Positions 10,633-21,037 of a stretch of DNA of 64,000 nucleotides are shown in pieces; within the stretch, counting starts at the first letter, position 1; each line of letters starts with the position of its first letter. The DNA lies in contig NC_065550.1 in assembly GCF_022605725.1 (NCBI RefSeq), positions 5,332,001-5,396,000 of the forward strand, read 5' to 3'. Below the pieces are notes generated by a model. The model was not told the origin of the DNA. It worked only from the letters and a program-made list of their open reading frames with translations, and did not search any database. Origin of the DNA: Anthonomus grandis grandis. Taxonomy: Eukaryota > Arthropoda > Insecta > Coleoptera > Curculionidae. The translations under genes and the position numbers were made by a program.

Positions 10633-12678
10633 TATACTCTATTTCAGAAGTGTGTAGAGCAATAAAACCTCATTAGGTATGCAAAAGTGGTACCTGGTGA
10701 TCCACCAATATTTTATGCCACTACCTTAGTTGGGTATTAGTTTCAATGTAAAATTCTTTCTTTTCGTTGATTGCAGGTAGTGCCACCCGGTTTTGGGTCT
10801 TTTATGAGTTTTGCCCATTGTTACCCACTGATAAACATTGAAAACGGTTCGCCAAAGGCGTGCAACTGGGACTTGTTTTTTACCTTATAATTAATGTACT
10901 TAAATGCTATTTTATTTTAGAAAGTTACTTTTGTTTAAATGGAATAATATATTTTTTTCACAAATTTATTGAACATAATATGTAGAGTAAAACAGTTGAA
11001 AATGTCACTTTTGGATCTGGCACTTTTTGAACAGTGTATAACAATTTTAAATTATAATAGATTGTAGTCTTCTTCGTCATCTGACGAACTGTCATCACCT
11101 CTTGACATTATAATTAAAGGATCGACTGTCTGATCGATGAGGTTGTCAAGATCCCACATTTTGTCCTCTTGCTTAATTACATGCTGGACTGCTTTTCGCC
11201 AATTCTCTGGTGTCGCTTCCGTAATGGCTTGATCAAACAGTAGCTTAACATCTTTCATTTTAAAAGTCGTGTTTTGTCTTGCTACAAATCCTTTTACCTG
11301 CGCCCATATCAGTTCTATAGGATTTAGTTCGCAATGATATGGCGGTAAGCGCAGTACAGTTATATTATATTTTTCGGCTATATCTTCCACGGCGTATTTC
11401 ATGAAACGAGTTTTGTGTAAGTTTGCTATTGCCAGCAGTTCTTTTTTTATCAAATTTGCTTCAAACGCAATACCTTTTGCAGCCGTGAATGATAGCTTGC
11501 GTTATCCATAACCACCACCGAATTAGCCGGAAGAAATTTTATCATTTCACCAAAATAGTCCTCGAAAACGTCTGAGTTCATGTCTTCATGGTAATCTCCT
11601 GTGCGAGTCGACTCAAAGGTTAGCAGACCTTCTTTTAAAAATCCCTCTTCGCTTCCAATATGTGTGATTATAAGTCTTTTTCCTTTTCCCGAAGGTACTT
11701 TAATACCCGTAGACAGGCCTTCTATGAAAGCTTGGCGAGCACTGGTTATATTTTTGTCTTGCCACATTTTTTGGACTATATAACCTTCGTTAATCCACGT
11801 CTCATCAAGATAAAAAACTTTCTTTTGCTCCCTGCGGTACTGCTTGATACTTCTCAAGTATTGTCGTCTCCAACAAACAATTTCGTCGCTCTCCAGTAAA
11901 AGTGCTTTGCGGTTATGCTTTTCCCAGGCAAAATCCATATTTTTTAAAGATTTCCATAAAAGTTTTCTAGTTATCAACGGAATACTGTCATCTCGGCCAA
12001 GCTCCATTAAAATTTTGTCTAGGGTGGGTATTTCCTTTTTAAAATAAAGAGAGTGAACTTTTCTTCGAATTATACATTTAGCATTTTCATCAAGGACTTT
12101 TGTAGGTCGTCCTGGCTTTTGCTTGGGAGATTCCACTTGACCTGCTACTTTTCTTTCCCGCAACAATTTGAAAATGGTGGACTTTCCAATTCCACTCATT
12201 CGAGAACATTTTTCAACAATTTCTTGCACAGTAAAACTAGGGTAATCGTGTTTTATGCAATCATGTACATTTAAAATAATAACTTTTTCACTCAGCGATA
12301 GTGGAGAATTTTTAGTACATCTTTTCGTTGGACTGAGTACCTCCATTTTTTAAATATTGGGATAATAATATTGTGATTACACTACAGCGTAGCAGTGACT
12401 ACTAACGTTTAAAATATGATTTAAAAGTATTTATAGTCTGTATATATTACCTGACCCCATTTTTGCATGTTACAAAGCGTTAAAAGATAGGTACCTATAC
12501 AAAAGGATTAAAAGTATTTATTTAGTATTTAATCTCTTTCAAAATAAAGGCATTTAATCCGTGAGAATTAAATTCATAAATATTATAAGTACCTGCGCCT
12601 ATGAACTACCACGAAATGTAGCCAAACAGAACGGAATTCCCCAGTTTATTGCTCTATACACTTCTGAAATAGAGTATA
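10633..12678 (-). mobile_element. IS630/Tc1-related DDxE element between inverted repeats
   Basis: A 34-bp sequence (10633-10666, starting TATACTCTATTTCAGAAGTG) recurs inverted at 12645-12678 with one mismatch, and weaker similarity extends outward. Between them lies a minus-strand transposase. The inverted pair is probably the terminal or subterminal repeat of the element; the exact ends are not defined. The right edge lies only about 35 bp from the start of DD41D element B (12714). Confidence 0.65.
11052..12346 (-). pseudogene. IS630-like (DDE_3) transposase, two frames
   Basis: The 298-residue frame 11450-12346 starts MEVLSPTKRC, has a helix-turn-helix near residues 35-70 (IVEKCSRMSGIGKSTIFKLL), a proline-rich linker (PKQKPGRPTKV), the first Asp in KVFYLDETWINEG and the second in SVVVMDNASYHSR. 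It ends within 20 residues. The 133-residue frame 11052-11453 carries LRLPPYHCELNPIELIWAQV with the catalytic Glu, then an acidic tail. The frames overlap by 4 bases in different phase; the text between the second Asp and KKELLAIANLHK looks shorter than in relatives, so a small internal deletion is likely. Otherwise it is well preserved: all three acidic residues are present. The family is common in insect genomes. Confidence 0.85.
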
Positions 12679-12713
12679 GTCAAGGTTGATTAAAATAGGT
12701 ATACAGGGTGGCC

Positions 12714-14200
12714 CATCGAAAACAATCCAGCAAGGTTTGAAGCCCTTTTTAAAAAATTTTACAAAATGCTCGAACCCGTTGATTTTTGATTTTAGGGGGA
12801 CATTTTTTTAAATACTTTCAACCCCTTGGCGGGAAACAATACCATTGTTTAATACTTTTAGCGCTAGTTTTTAGAGGTTCTTGATTTACAAAACAAAAAC
12901 TCTCGCACCCGTCGATTTTTAATTTTAGAAAAACGATTTTTTGTTTAAATTTTTAAGCCCACAACTTCAACCCCTTAGCGGGGGCGACATTCACCCTTAT
13001 TTTAAAGGGAAGGGGTGTGTTGTGATACATCGTTTGAAAGGGTCTTCAATTTTCTTTAAAATAGCGCTTTGTTTTTTAAATTTGAGCTGCGGGTTCCAGA
13101 GAAATCTTATTTAACTTTATTAATTAGTACTTACGCATTACCTTATTAAATGTTGAAAATGTCCGTCGCTTACCTCCATACAATGGTACAGTAACTGTTC
13201 AAGGTGTTCCCGGACATTGTGAAGAGTATTGGGTGTTATTTGTTGGCATTCATGAATGATGCGGTTTCATAAATCTTCTAACAAGTCAGGTTGGGTGGTA
13301 TAAATTTTCGATTTCATATGTCCCCACAAAAAGAAATCAAGCGGAGATAAATCGGGTGATCTCGCGGGCCATCCGATAGCACCCCTTCTCCTAATCCATC
13401 TACCAGAAAACGTTTCATTCAGAAACTGCCATACTAGTAATGCATAATGGGGAGGAGCTCCGTCTTGCTGAAATATCGCATTTTCTTCATGATAGCGTTG
13501 GTCGTTTTCCATAATTTCAATCAATGCTGGGTTAACAGCATTCTCCAAAAAATGTCTAAGTACGTACCTTCATTTAAATTTCCCGGTAAGAAAAATGGTC
13601 CAATTATGTGATCACCAAAAATACCAAGCCAATCGTTTAATTTTTGAGAGTGTTGAGTAGGACCACAATTATAGTACCGACAATTATGACGATTGATTGA
13701 CAGTGCCACTGAGAAAAAAACGTCTGCGAAGCAAACATTTAAAAGATAGTTGGGATTATTTGAAATTAGTTCGTACATTATTTCACAAAACTGTAAACGG
13801 CGGTCGTTATCATCTTCATTTAATTCTTGAAGAAGTTGAATTTTATATGGATGCCATTCATTATGTTTTAGAATACTCTGTACAGTGGTCCGCAAGACTT
13901 CTCTTACATGAGAAAGTTTTCTGGTATTTAATTTAGGGTTCTTACTAACTTCACCGAGAACATCGATTTCTACCGCCTTATTTCTCACTGGATTTTCAAT
14001 ATTCCGTTTTTTATTTGCCACTGAATCAGTTTCCCGAAATTTTGCCACTAACTCTATAGGATGTAACCATGAGGTACGTGTTTAACACGTCTTTCATTAA
14101 ACAAAGTTGCCGTTAGTCTTGCACATTGATTGTTTAGATAGTATAGTTCAATAATTTCCACTTTCTCCGCAATACTTCGATAGAAGTCGGATTGTTGAGT
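12714..14200 (-). mobile_element. DD41D transposon B, right end lost
   Basis: The left end is TA (12712-12713) then CAGGGTGGCCCATCGAAAAC. The subterminal DNA has runs such as GTTGATTTTTGATTTTAGGG and CAACCCCTTGGCGGG, the same layout as the arms of element J (59566). The transposase is on the minus strand. I could not find the matching right terminus between 14100 and 14700, so the 5' side is lost. Confidence 0.75.
13140..14200 (-). pseudogene. DD41D transposase B
   Basis: Reading from about 14200: a helix-turn-helix (KVEIIELYYLNNQCARLTA) lacking its start codon, then the frame 13521-14048 (LVAKFRETDSVANKKR, SILKHNEWHPYKIQLLQELN, INRHNCRYYNCG). The block where the first Asp belongs reads VCFADVFFSVAL. 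The frame 13267-13548 holds FQQDGAPPHYALL (second Asp) and WPARSPDLSPLDFFLWG (third Asp). An in-frame TGA at 13267-13269 stands where relatives have Arg, consistent with CGA to TGA decay; coding-like sequence continues to HFQHLIR and a stop near 13140. Closest relative here: copy J. Confidence 0.85.
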
Positions 14201-14209
14201 GATTTTTAA

Positions 14210-16130
14210 TATAGTTTAAAAACAATTTTTTACTCACATACCTAAAATAACCAGTCAAATGTTTAGAATTCCATTGCTTGGCGATGGGTAGCTCAAATTA
14301 AAAAAACAAAACAAGAGTGCAATATTTGAATTGCGCACAGTTTGAAAATGTCACATGAATGACGTGACAGGTCGAAACTTGACAGATAAAATTAAGCATT
14401 ATATAGCTACTATATGGTACGTGCTTTAGGTTAACAATGTAGATGCATTTTAATCAGAAAAACTTAATTCATTTTAAGCAGGATCAGCATAAAAGAAAAG
14501 TCCTCATTCCTATCCGAGCGCGAGTTTGTTTTTCAAAAGAGGTGAAAATTCTCGTAGCCCGCACTTTCAGATGTTAATTTTTCCCGAAAATTTACATTTT
14601 TCTTTCGGCTCCGCCGCCAGGAATTCAAATTACCACCGTTTCATTTGCATCTATTTCATATTTTAAACAGAAAGTGTATAATTTTTTTATTTAAATTGTC
14701 TTTTATTTTCGTCTCATTAAAATTAGTTTGGCGTTGATGTATAAGTGCGACGAATTTTAAGAACCTTTTAAAAACATATTTATATTTTCGCTATAAAATA
14801 AATTATCAGATTCAAGCATCAGACTTTTTTATTCTGGGTTTTAAACATTGAAAACAAATACACAACGATTAATAAAGAAAATAAGGTACGTCGCCTCGAA
14901 TAGCTGTAAGCTTGTGATTCAAGGGTTATCCAGTTTGCGTGCCGACTCAACATTTCGTAGGAAACCAATTGAGTTATAAAAATATACTGTGAATATGTCA
15001 TAGACATACACTCATTCTCAACTCAATTACTTACTTCCACTAACCAATAATGTCGTAACTGTACAACAAATAAGGTTAATCCCAAAAAAAATTCAAAATG
15101 GCGCCACGACCAGACCGGCCGTCAGGAAATGGAGGCGACTGTTACACAGGTAATCGGGCGTTACATTTCCCTAGAAACGAAATTACCATTCAGATTAGCC
15201 GTTACAAGTTGTATTTTTTTAAGGAAATAATATTAGGTTACGGTACTTTTATATATACACTTGCATATGGTAAAATGGGCCGTTTCCCCGTTTTATCAGT
15301 TGGTGAAGTTAATTTAGATTTACTGGTATAGATAAAAGTGACGTTGCCACATTGACGCACCCGGTATGGTAACACAGTTAGTTTTTCAAGATTGCTTAAG
15401 TTGTAATCAGTTAGCAATAATGCAAAATTTGGTCAATAAAGTTAAAAATGAAAAAAAAAACAGCTTGAGATAAGTTTGTAACTAGAAAAGTTTCGCCATT
15501 TATGTTCCGATGGAAATTTTTATTTATATGTATTGAAAATATTGACTTTTAGGTATTTGTTTTTTAAACTACGTCATGTTTGGTAAAAGTTCTTAATGAC
15601 ATTCGACATAACGAGGAAGTAAAAACTTCGACATATACATCGACAATGTTGTACTTTAGTATTAATAATGATATAATGAATAATGATAAAAACAAAAGTT
15701 ACATAAAATAAGAAGGCAATGAATAAACAAAAGCCCATTAAAGGTTACCCTGTTCGTGAAAGATTTAGCATAATCTAAAAAATAAAAAATCAATAAAAGA
15801 GACAATAAAAAAAAGAAAGTACCTACAGCTAAAAGATTTACAATCGATAGACGCATATATATGTATTTATAAAAGCTAATCATAATACATTTAAAAATAT
15901 TGAAACTAGTTACAATAAAAATATAGCGCGACAAAAACTGACAGATTGATTACTTGCGTTTTATTCTTCTTTCTCTTTAATTTAATCTGAAGTTAATTTA
16001 AAGTTTTACATGTATATGGTCTAAATTGGGTTTCACAAGAATATTACGTTAAGTCAAAATATGGATTTTAAGTGTCTTTGATTGATTTTTGGAGTAACAT
16101 CTAGGGTTCTCATTCGCTGATAGAAATATT
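14210..16130. other. Long stretch with no recognised gene
   Basis: Mostly AT-rich. Open frames at 14819-15007, 15098-15331 and 15662-15934 have no recognisable motif; the last is a low-complexity Phe/Leu/Ile/Tyr-rich run expected from AT-rich DNA. A short GC-richer segment near 15098-15180 stands out slightly. No repeat partner was seen in the window. Confidence 0.5.
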
Positions 16131-16136
16131 AATTAA

Positions 16137-16620
16137 TCAATTTTTTATATCTATAATATTATCTATGAAATTTCGAGACTGTCCAAATATCCATTTTTCA
16201 ATTTTTGCCTTTAATAAATAAATTGAATTTATTGTTAGGAAATCTGGGGGAAGTGAAGCATGAACTTTTGGGCTTATGTACATATAACAACGTTGTCCTA
16301 ATGTAGTTTTAACTTTTAGTAAGCAGCCAGTCAACTTTTTAATTTGTGTTGCATGTGTATGCGCTATAGTACCTATTTAATGTATCATGTTTTTTAAACT
16401 GCCTCAGTATTAGGTTTTGAAAATATATTTGCTTTAAAACCAAAACTTTACATTCCTTAAAAAGAGAGTCAGAAGCATAATAGCTATATATCTTTACCTA
16501 AAATTATTCTTAATATCCACTTTTGCATAATTTCTAGTGCTCTAATATGAGTTCTTAGAGTTCCTCCCCAAACGAAAATGCCATATGTTAGATGTGGCTG
16601 AATTAGGGCATTGTAACATT
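16137..16620 (-). pseudogene. LINE RT C-terminal remnant
   Basis: Minus-strand reading from 16620 gives ALIQPHLTYGIFVWGG, HIRALEIMQKWILRII, then after decay the frame 16137-16334 ending LPPDFLTINSIYLLKAKIEK. This is the familiar tail of jockey/CR1-group reverse transcriptases ('L..SHLLYGI..WG', 'I..LQKR.LR.I', 'LP......S...FK..L..YL'). The catalytic part is missing. It abuts the plus-strand LINE that starts at 16619. Confidence 0.7.
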
Positions 16621-18884
16621 GGACTCACTGGCTCTTCGTATGCCGAATTCTACCCTGCATATTATGGGTGACTTCAATTTGCCTCATGATATATGGAAAA
16701 AAAGCAGCTTTAGCTCCACGGTATCAACAAATCGAGCACGACCTGAAGAAGCGTTGAGCACACAAGTTATGTCAAATACATGTAATTTCCATAATTTATT
16801 TCAACTTAACTTATACCTAACCTCACACAGAAGCCTTCTCGATTTGGTGTTGACACAAGACCAAGCAAGCAGACTATTTTTTGGTTCCTCCAGTTGTTCA
16901 CCCACCGCTATGTATTAAGTTAATTAGTTGCCTCGTGGAGGTTGAAGAGGGTCTCGGGTTGAATGGATTCTACAGGGTTTTTAAGTCTGCCAATTTTCAT
17001 GAGATTGTAGTATTCTTGGATCAGTTCGACTGGGATTTTTTATTTTTGAATAAGCCTATTGAAGCAATGCTAAATATTTTTTATGGAATTATTTTTATTG
17101 CAACTGATGTATTTGTTCCTCTAAAAAAATACTCGGCTAGGAAATTCCCAGTGTGGTTTTCAATTGAACTTAAAAATTGTATTATCGAAAAGCAAAGAAT
17201 GCACAAAAAATATAAAAAAAACATATCAGGAAATTTTAGCTTAAGACAACTATGCAAATATCTGACACAGGAATGTTACACACAGTATATTTACTGCACT
17301 GAAGCAGCTATTGGCTCAAACATAAAGAATTTTTGATCATTTGTTAATCATAAAAGGAAAAATAGCTCTTGTCCAATTACACTGAGATACTTGGACGGGA
17401 CAGGTTGTGCTGGAGAGGAAATTGCTAACATGTTTGCTGATTATTTTTCTACAGTATACTCACACTATGGTGTTAACTTCCCCACTCATGAATTATCGGC
17501 ATCCGATACCCATATCCCTCACCTTCACATTAGAATATATAATGCATTTACTAAACTCTCATTCTTGAATATTAACAAGGGTCCTGGACCAGACGGTGTG
17601 CCTACTTTATTCCTAAAAAATGTAGCTTTAATCTCTTACACACATATTCAATCCCCCCTTATACCACATATTCAATCTGTCCCTTTGAACTGGAATGTTC
17701 CCAGACTATTGGAAAGAGAGTTTCCTAAAATTTATTCATAAGTCGGGCGACAAAATCAGTGCTACCAACTATCGACCTGTCACTATACTTAGTGCAGTTC
17801 CCAAAGTTTTTGAAAGCTTAGTATGTAACATTATCACCCCCCTTCTTGAACCTCTACTAACTGATCAGCAGTTTGGATTTAGACCATGCAAATCTAAGGA
17901 GCTGAACCTTCTTACTCAGGTGGACTTTTTGTTGGATGCATTGGAGAAGGGATATCAAGTGGATACAATATACACATATTTTTCCAAGGCATTCGACAAG
18001 GTACCTCACAATATTTTGTTGCATAAACCAAAAGTGATTGGTATTGATGAACCTTTAATATCCTGGTTCAATAGCTATTTATCTGATCGTAGACTGATTG
18101 TTAAAATTGGTAATTTTCTTGCTAAAACTATTCAGATTCCATCTGGAGGGCCTCAAGACTCTCAAGTAGTTAGCTGCCTATTTTTGTTGTTTGCCGATGA
18201 TCTGAAATTGAGTTGTATGATCGAGTCCCCTGATAATTGTGACAAATTACAATATGATCTAAATAATTTGGTAGTTTGGTGTGAAGGAAATAGTACGAAA
18301 CATAATCCAGCTAAATGTAAAATAATGACCTTTTGTCGCTTTAGAAATACAATTTCGACTACAAGATCGGTCGCTATACCCTTGAAAGAGCTCTTCTTTT
18401 TAAGGATTTGGGTGTCACTTTCCATACAAGCTTACAATTTTCTCATCACTTACTGTGCCCTTGTCCGTCCTAATTTGGAGTATGCCTTCTGTGTGTGGTC
18501 TCCTTTCTATGGGGTACATATTAATGCTCTTCAACTATTAAAATAAATTGAATATCTTGGATAATTACAATGATGCCGATATACTTGATACGCTACATAT
18601 GGCTCCCATTACTATATCCGCCATAAAAGGAGGGATCTTATTACTTTTTACAAAATCCTACATGGGAAATCTGAAGCTTCAGAGCTACTTCAAAAAATCA
18701 ATATTCATGCTCCACTAAGAACAACTAGAGCTACTGCGATAGCTTTCATTACCCAATCCACCGTACTAACTATGGTCTTAATAACTTCCTCACTAGAACA
18801 ATGAGATTAGCAAACCAACATTATGATATTGACCTTTTTGAACCTTATAACAAATTCCTGCGTCAAGTTTTAGTAAGCTTATAA
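16619..18884 (+). pseudogene. CR1/jockey-group LINE ORF2, decayed
   Basis: The endonuclease part begins at 16619 (LHIMGDFNLPHDIWKKSS and SHRSLLDLVLTQ) and moves to frame 16881-17336 (KKYSARKFPVWFSIELKN). Frame 17391-17741 has LNINKGPGPDGVPTLFLKN. Frame 17695-18546 has NYRPVTILSAVPKVFE, QQFGFRPCKSKE, TYFSKAFDKVPHNIL (motif A changed at the Asp position: YFSKAF), SGGPQDSQ and LFADDLKLS (FADD intact). A deletion removes residues between SGGPQ and FADD. The C-terminal end reads RLANQHYDIDLFEPYNKFL before a stop at about 18884. The 5' part, ORF1 and a clear 3' tail are missing. Confidence 0.85.
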
Positions 18885-18958
18885 GTTCCATCTCGTTATG
18901 AACTCTATATCCAACCATCACGACGACCAAGTGTTATACTTGGAAAAGCTGGGTATTG

Positions 18959-20407
18959 TTAGGTTAGATTTAAACTAAGTGACATGAATGTATCATCCAT
19001 TGTGTCCCCATTTACTTGTTGACAGAAAGCAAGACGGGTTACAAACTCATGTAAAACACTAGCAATTATTTCGGGTAATATACGTGTAATTTCATATCTA
19101 ATTCTATTTTTCAAATCTTCTTTTTTTCAAACAACGTTTTCAAAAACGTTGTTTGGCTTCTCAATATAAACTTTACTTTTCAGGTACCCCCATAGAAAAT
19201 AGTCGCAGGGATTTAGGTCTGGTGACCTGGCCGGCCACTCTATTGGCCCTCTTCGTCCTATCCATCTTCCTGGGAACACTGTATCCAAGTAATTACGGAC
19301 ATCTCGAAAGAAATGTGGCGGTGCGCCGTCTTGCTGAAACCACAAATTATCTGTTGGGACAGCAGGGTCTTGTTCGTCTGGGTATAGGGCAGCCAATGCA
19401 GGGATAAGATCTTCTTGAAGAAAATTAAAATAGCGTTGTCCTGTTAAGTTTTCTTCGAAAAAGTATGGCCCTATTACTTTATTTTCCACGATACCAGCCC
19501 AAACATTAATAGATTTATGGTACTGTGTATGAGCCTCAGTTGCCCAGTGTGGATTTGACACTGACCAGTACCGACAATTTTGCCGATTTACGACACCGTT
19601 TAAACAAAAAGTTGCTTCATCCGAAAACAAAACTCGTAACACAAACTGACGGTTAGTATTGCAAATGTTCATCATTTGCTCGCAAAATTGGTTTCTTCGA
19701 TCAGGATCGTCCTCATTTAATTCGTGTATTAGTCTAATTTTATAAGAGTGGTATTCATTTGCTTTTAAGATGCGTCTTACTGACGTTCCGGCTATATTAT
19801 TATCAACTGAAATTTGTGAAGTTGCATTGTTTGGATTTTCTTCGACGGAGAGCAGAACGTTTAGTTTTGTTTCTTCAGAAATTTCTGGACGACCTGATCT
19901 TGGCAAATCCCTAACATGACCTGAAGTTATGAATTTGTGCTCTATTCTACTAACTGTTGCCTGAGAAATAGGATGGTTTGGGTACTTGGCATTAAACAGT
20001 TCACTTACTTCTTTTTGCGTGCGCACTCGGTCCCCGTACCCTAGCATCATCAAAATTTCAATTCGTTGGGTTTCCGTTAAATTAGCCATAATTTATTCTG
20101 ATAAAAACTATTAATTTTCGAACTGACAGTGACATTCGAAAATGGAGATTCTTTACAAGTGCAACCATGGAAATAGAAACAATTGGCAGTGTTTATAACA
20201 TTATTTTTATCCTCGATTTTACCTTAATTTGTAAATAGATGTACTTATTTGTTTTCTTGTTATTTAAATGTAAATATTTCGGAAACAGTTGAGTTTTGAA
20301 ATAAGGTGTGTTATACGAAACTTGCTTGGAATTTCGTCTATATTTCATAAATGCAATAAAAAATATAGCATTCCATTTTAAAAAAATCTTTTTTTTGTTC
20401 CACCCTG
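18959..20407 (-). mobile_element. DD41D transposon C, one end missing
   Basis: The 5' terminus is at 20407: complemented, TA then CAGGGTGGAACAAAAAAAAG. About 320 bp of leader lies before the transposase start. The other terminus was not found: the coding 3' end at 18959 runs directly into the LINE remnant, so the left part was lost by deletion or recombination. Confidence 0.78.
19127..20089 (-). CDS. DD41D transposase C, best-preserved frame
   Basis: A 320-residue open frame starting MANLTETQRIEILMMLGYGD. A bipartite DNA-binding region lies at residues 1-110 (VSELFNAKYPNHPISQATVS, then a GRP-like RSGRPE and a second helix-turn-helix TSVRRILKANEYHSYKIRL). The first Asp is in RVLFSDEATFCLNG, the second in WFQQDGAPPHFFRD, the third in SPDLNPCDYFLWG, with 41 residues between the second and third. 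All three are intact. The frame ends in an odd palindrome (ACAACGTTTTCAAAAACGTT region, 19130-19160). After a frameshift, coding-like text continues (NRIRYEITRILPEIIASV...) to a stop at 18959, so about 50 C-terminal residues are out of frame. Confidence 0.85.
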   Translation of the reverse strand: MANLTETQRIEILMMLGYGDRVRTQKEVSELFNAKYPNHPISQATVSRIEHKFITSGHVRDLPRSGRPEISEETKLNVLLSVEENPNNATSQISVDNNIAGTSVRRILKANEYHSYKIRLIHELNEDDPDRRNQFCEQMMNICNTNRQFVLRVLFSDEATFCLNGVVNRQNCRYWSVSNPHWATEAHTQYHKSINVWAGIVENKVIGPYFFEENLTGQRYFNFLQEDLIPALAALYPDEQDPAVPTDNLWFQQDGAPPHFFRDVRNYLDTVFPGRWIGRRGPIEWPARSPDLNPCDYFLWGYLKSKVYIEKPNNVFENVV

Positions 20408-20409
20408 TA

Positions 20410-21035
20410 TACAAAAATTTATGTTAAATAATGCGCAACTTAAAATAAAAATGAGGGTCCGAGCGTTTTCTCAAAAAATCATGTCTCTAATTTTTATCTA
20501 ATTTATGTGGAACTTTAGGCGGTCACTGTATATAGTTTAGCTACGTTTAATTAAACTATTTTGCAAATATCGGGATCCAAACTTAAAAAAAATAACATAT
20601 TGAAGATATTGCCAGGCTGTTCAGTGTCAGTGTTTAATGTTTATTAGAAAACAAGTGATTCAGAAGACATTATCATGTGATGAATATCATTTTGCAGTTA
20701 GATTTATCATTTATTAAGCTATATTTAGTTTTTTTTGAGAAAAATAGATAATTTTAATAAATATGTTTAACTTTAAATTAAATCCAGATAATTATATCTG
20801 CTCTATATGACCACCACCATTACTGGTACCTACACTTTATATAATCTTAAATTTTAATTTTTTGTATTGTATTAATTATAAATTGTCTATGATTTTAGAT
20901 TATATTATTTACAATAGGATTATTTGTTTCCTAGTAAATGTCAAACAATAACAATGCACCGCCTACCAAGATGTTCAATATTTAATTTTTTTAAAGTTTG
21001 GAGCCCGATATTTCCAAAACGGTAGTTTAACCATA
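20410..21035. other. No gene recognised
   Basis: AT-rich spacer between two DD41D elements. It contains short similar stretches at both ends (GTTTAATTAAACTATTTTGC and 'cggtagtttaacc' with 'gatatttccaaa'/'caaatatcgg'). These hint at a decayed inverted-repeat element of about 500 bp, but I cannot define it. Confidence 0.4.
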
Positions 21036-21037
21036 TA

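Noticed and set aside
11601..12274. Plus-strand frames of 60-79 codons opposite the IS630-like transposase
   Set aside because: Shadows of the minus-strand transposase, which carries the recognised motifs.
15662..15934. 90-codon antisense frame rich in Phe, Leu, Ile and Tyr that resembles membrane segments
   Set aside because: AT-rich DNA yields such frames by chance. No start context, homology or repeat of the frame supports a protein.
20520..21035. A ~500-bp palindromic element between C and D
   Set aside because: Only a few short inverted similarities (around GTTTAATTAAACTA and GTAGTTTAACC). Too weak to define ends.
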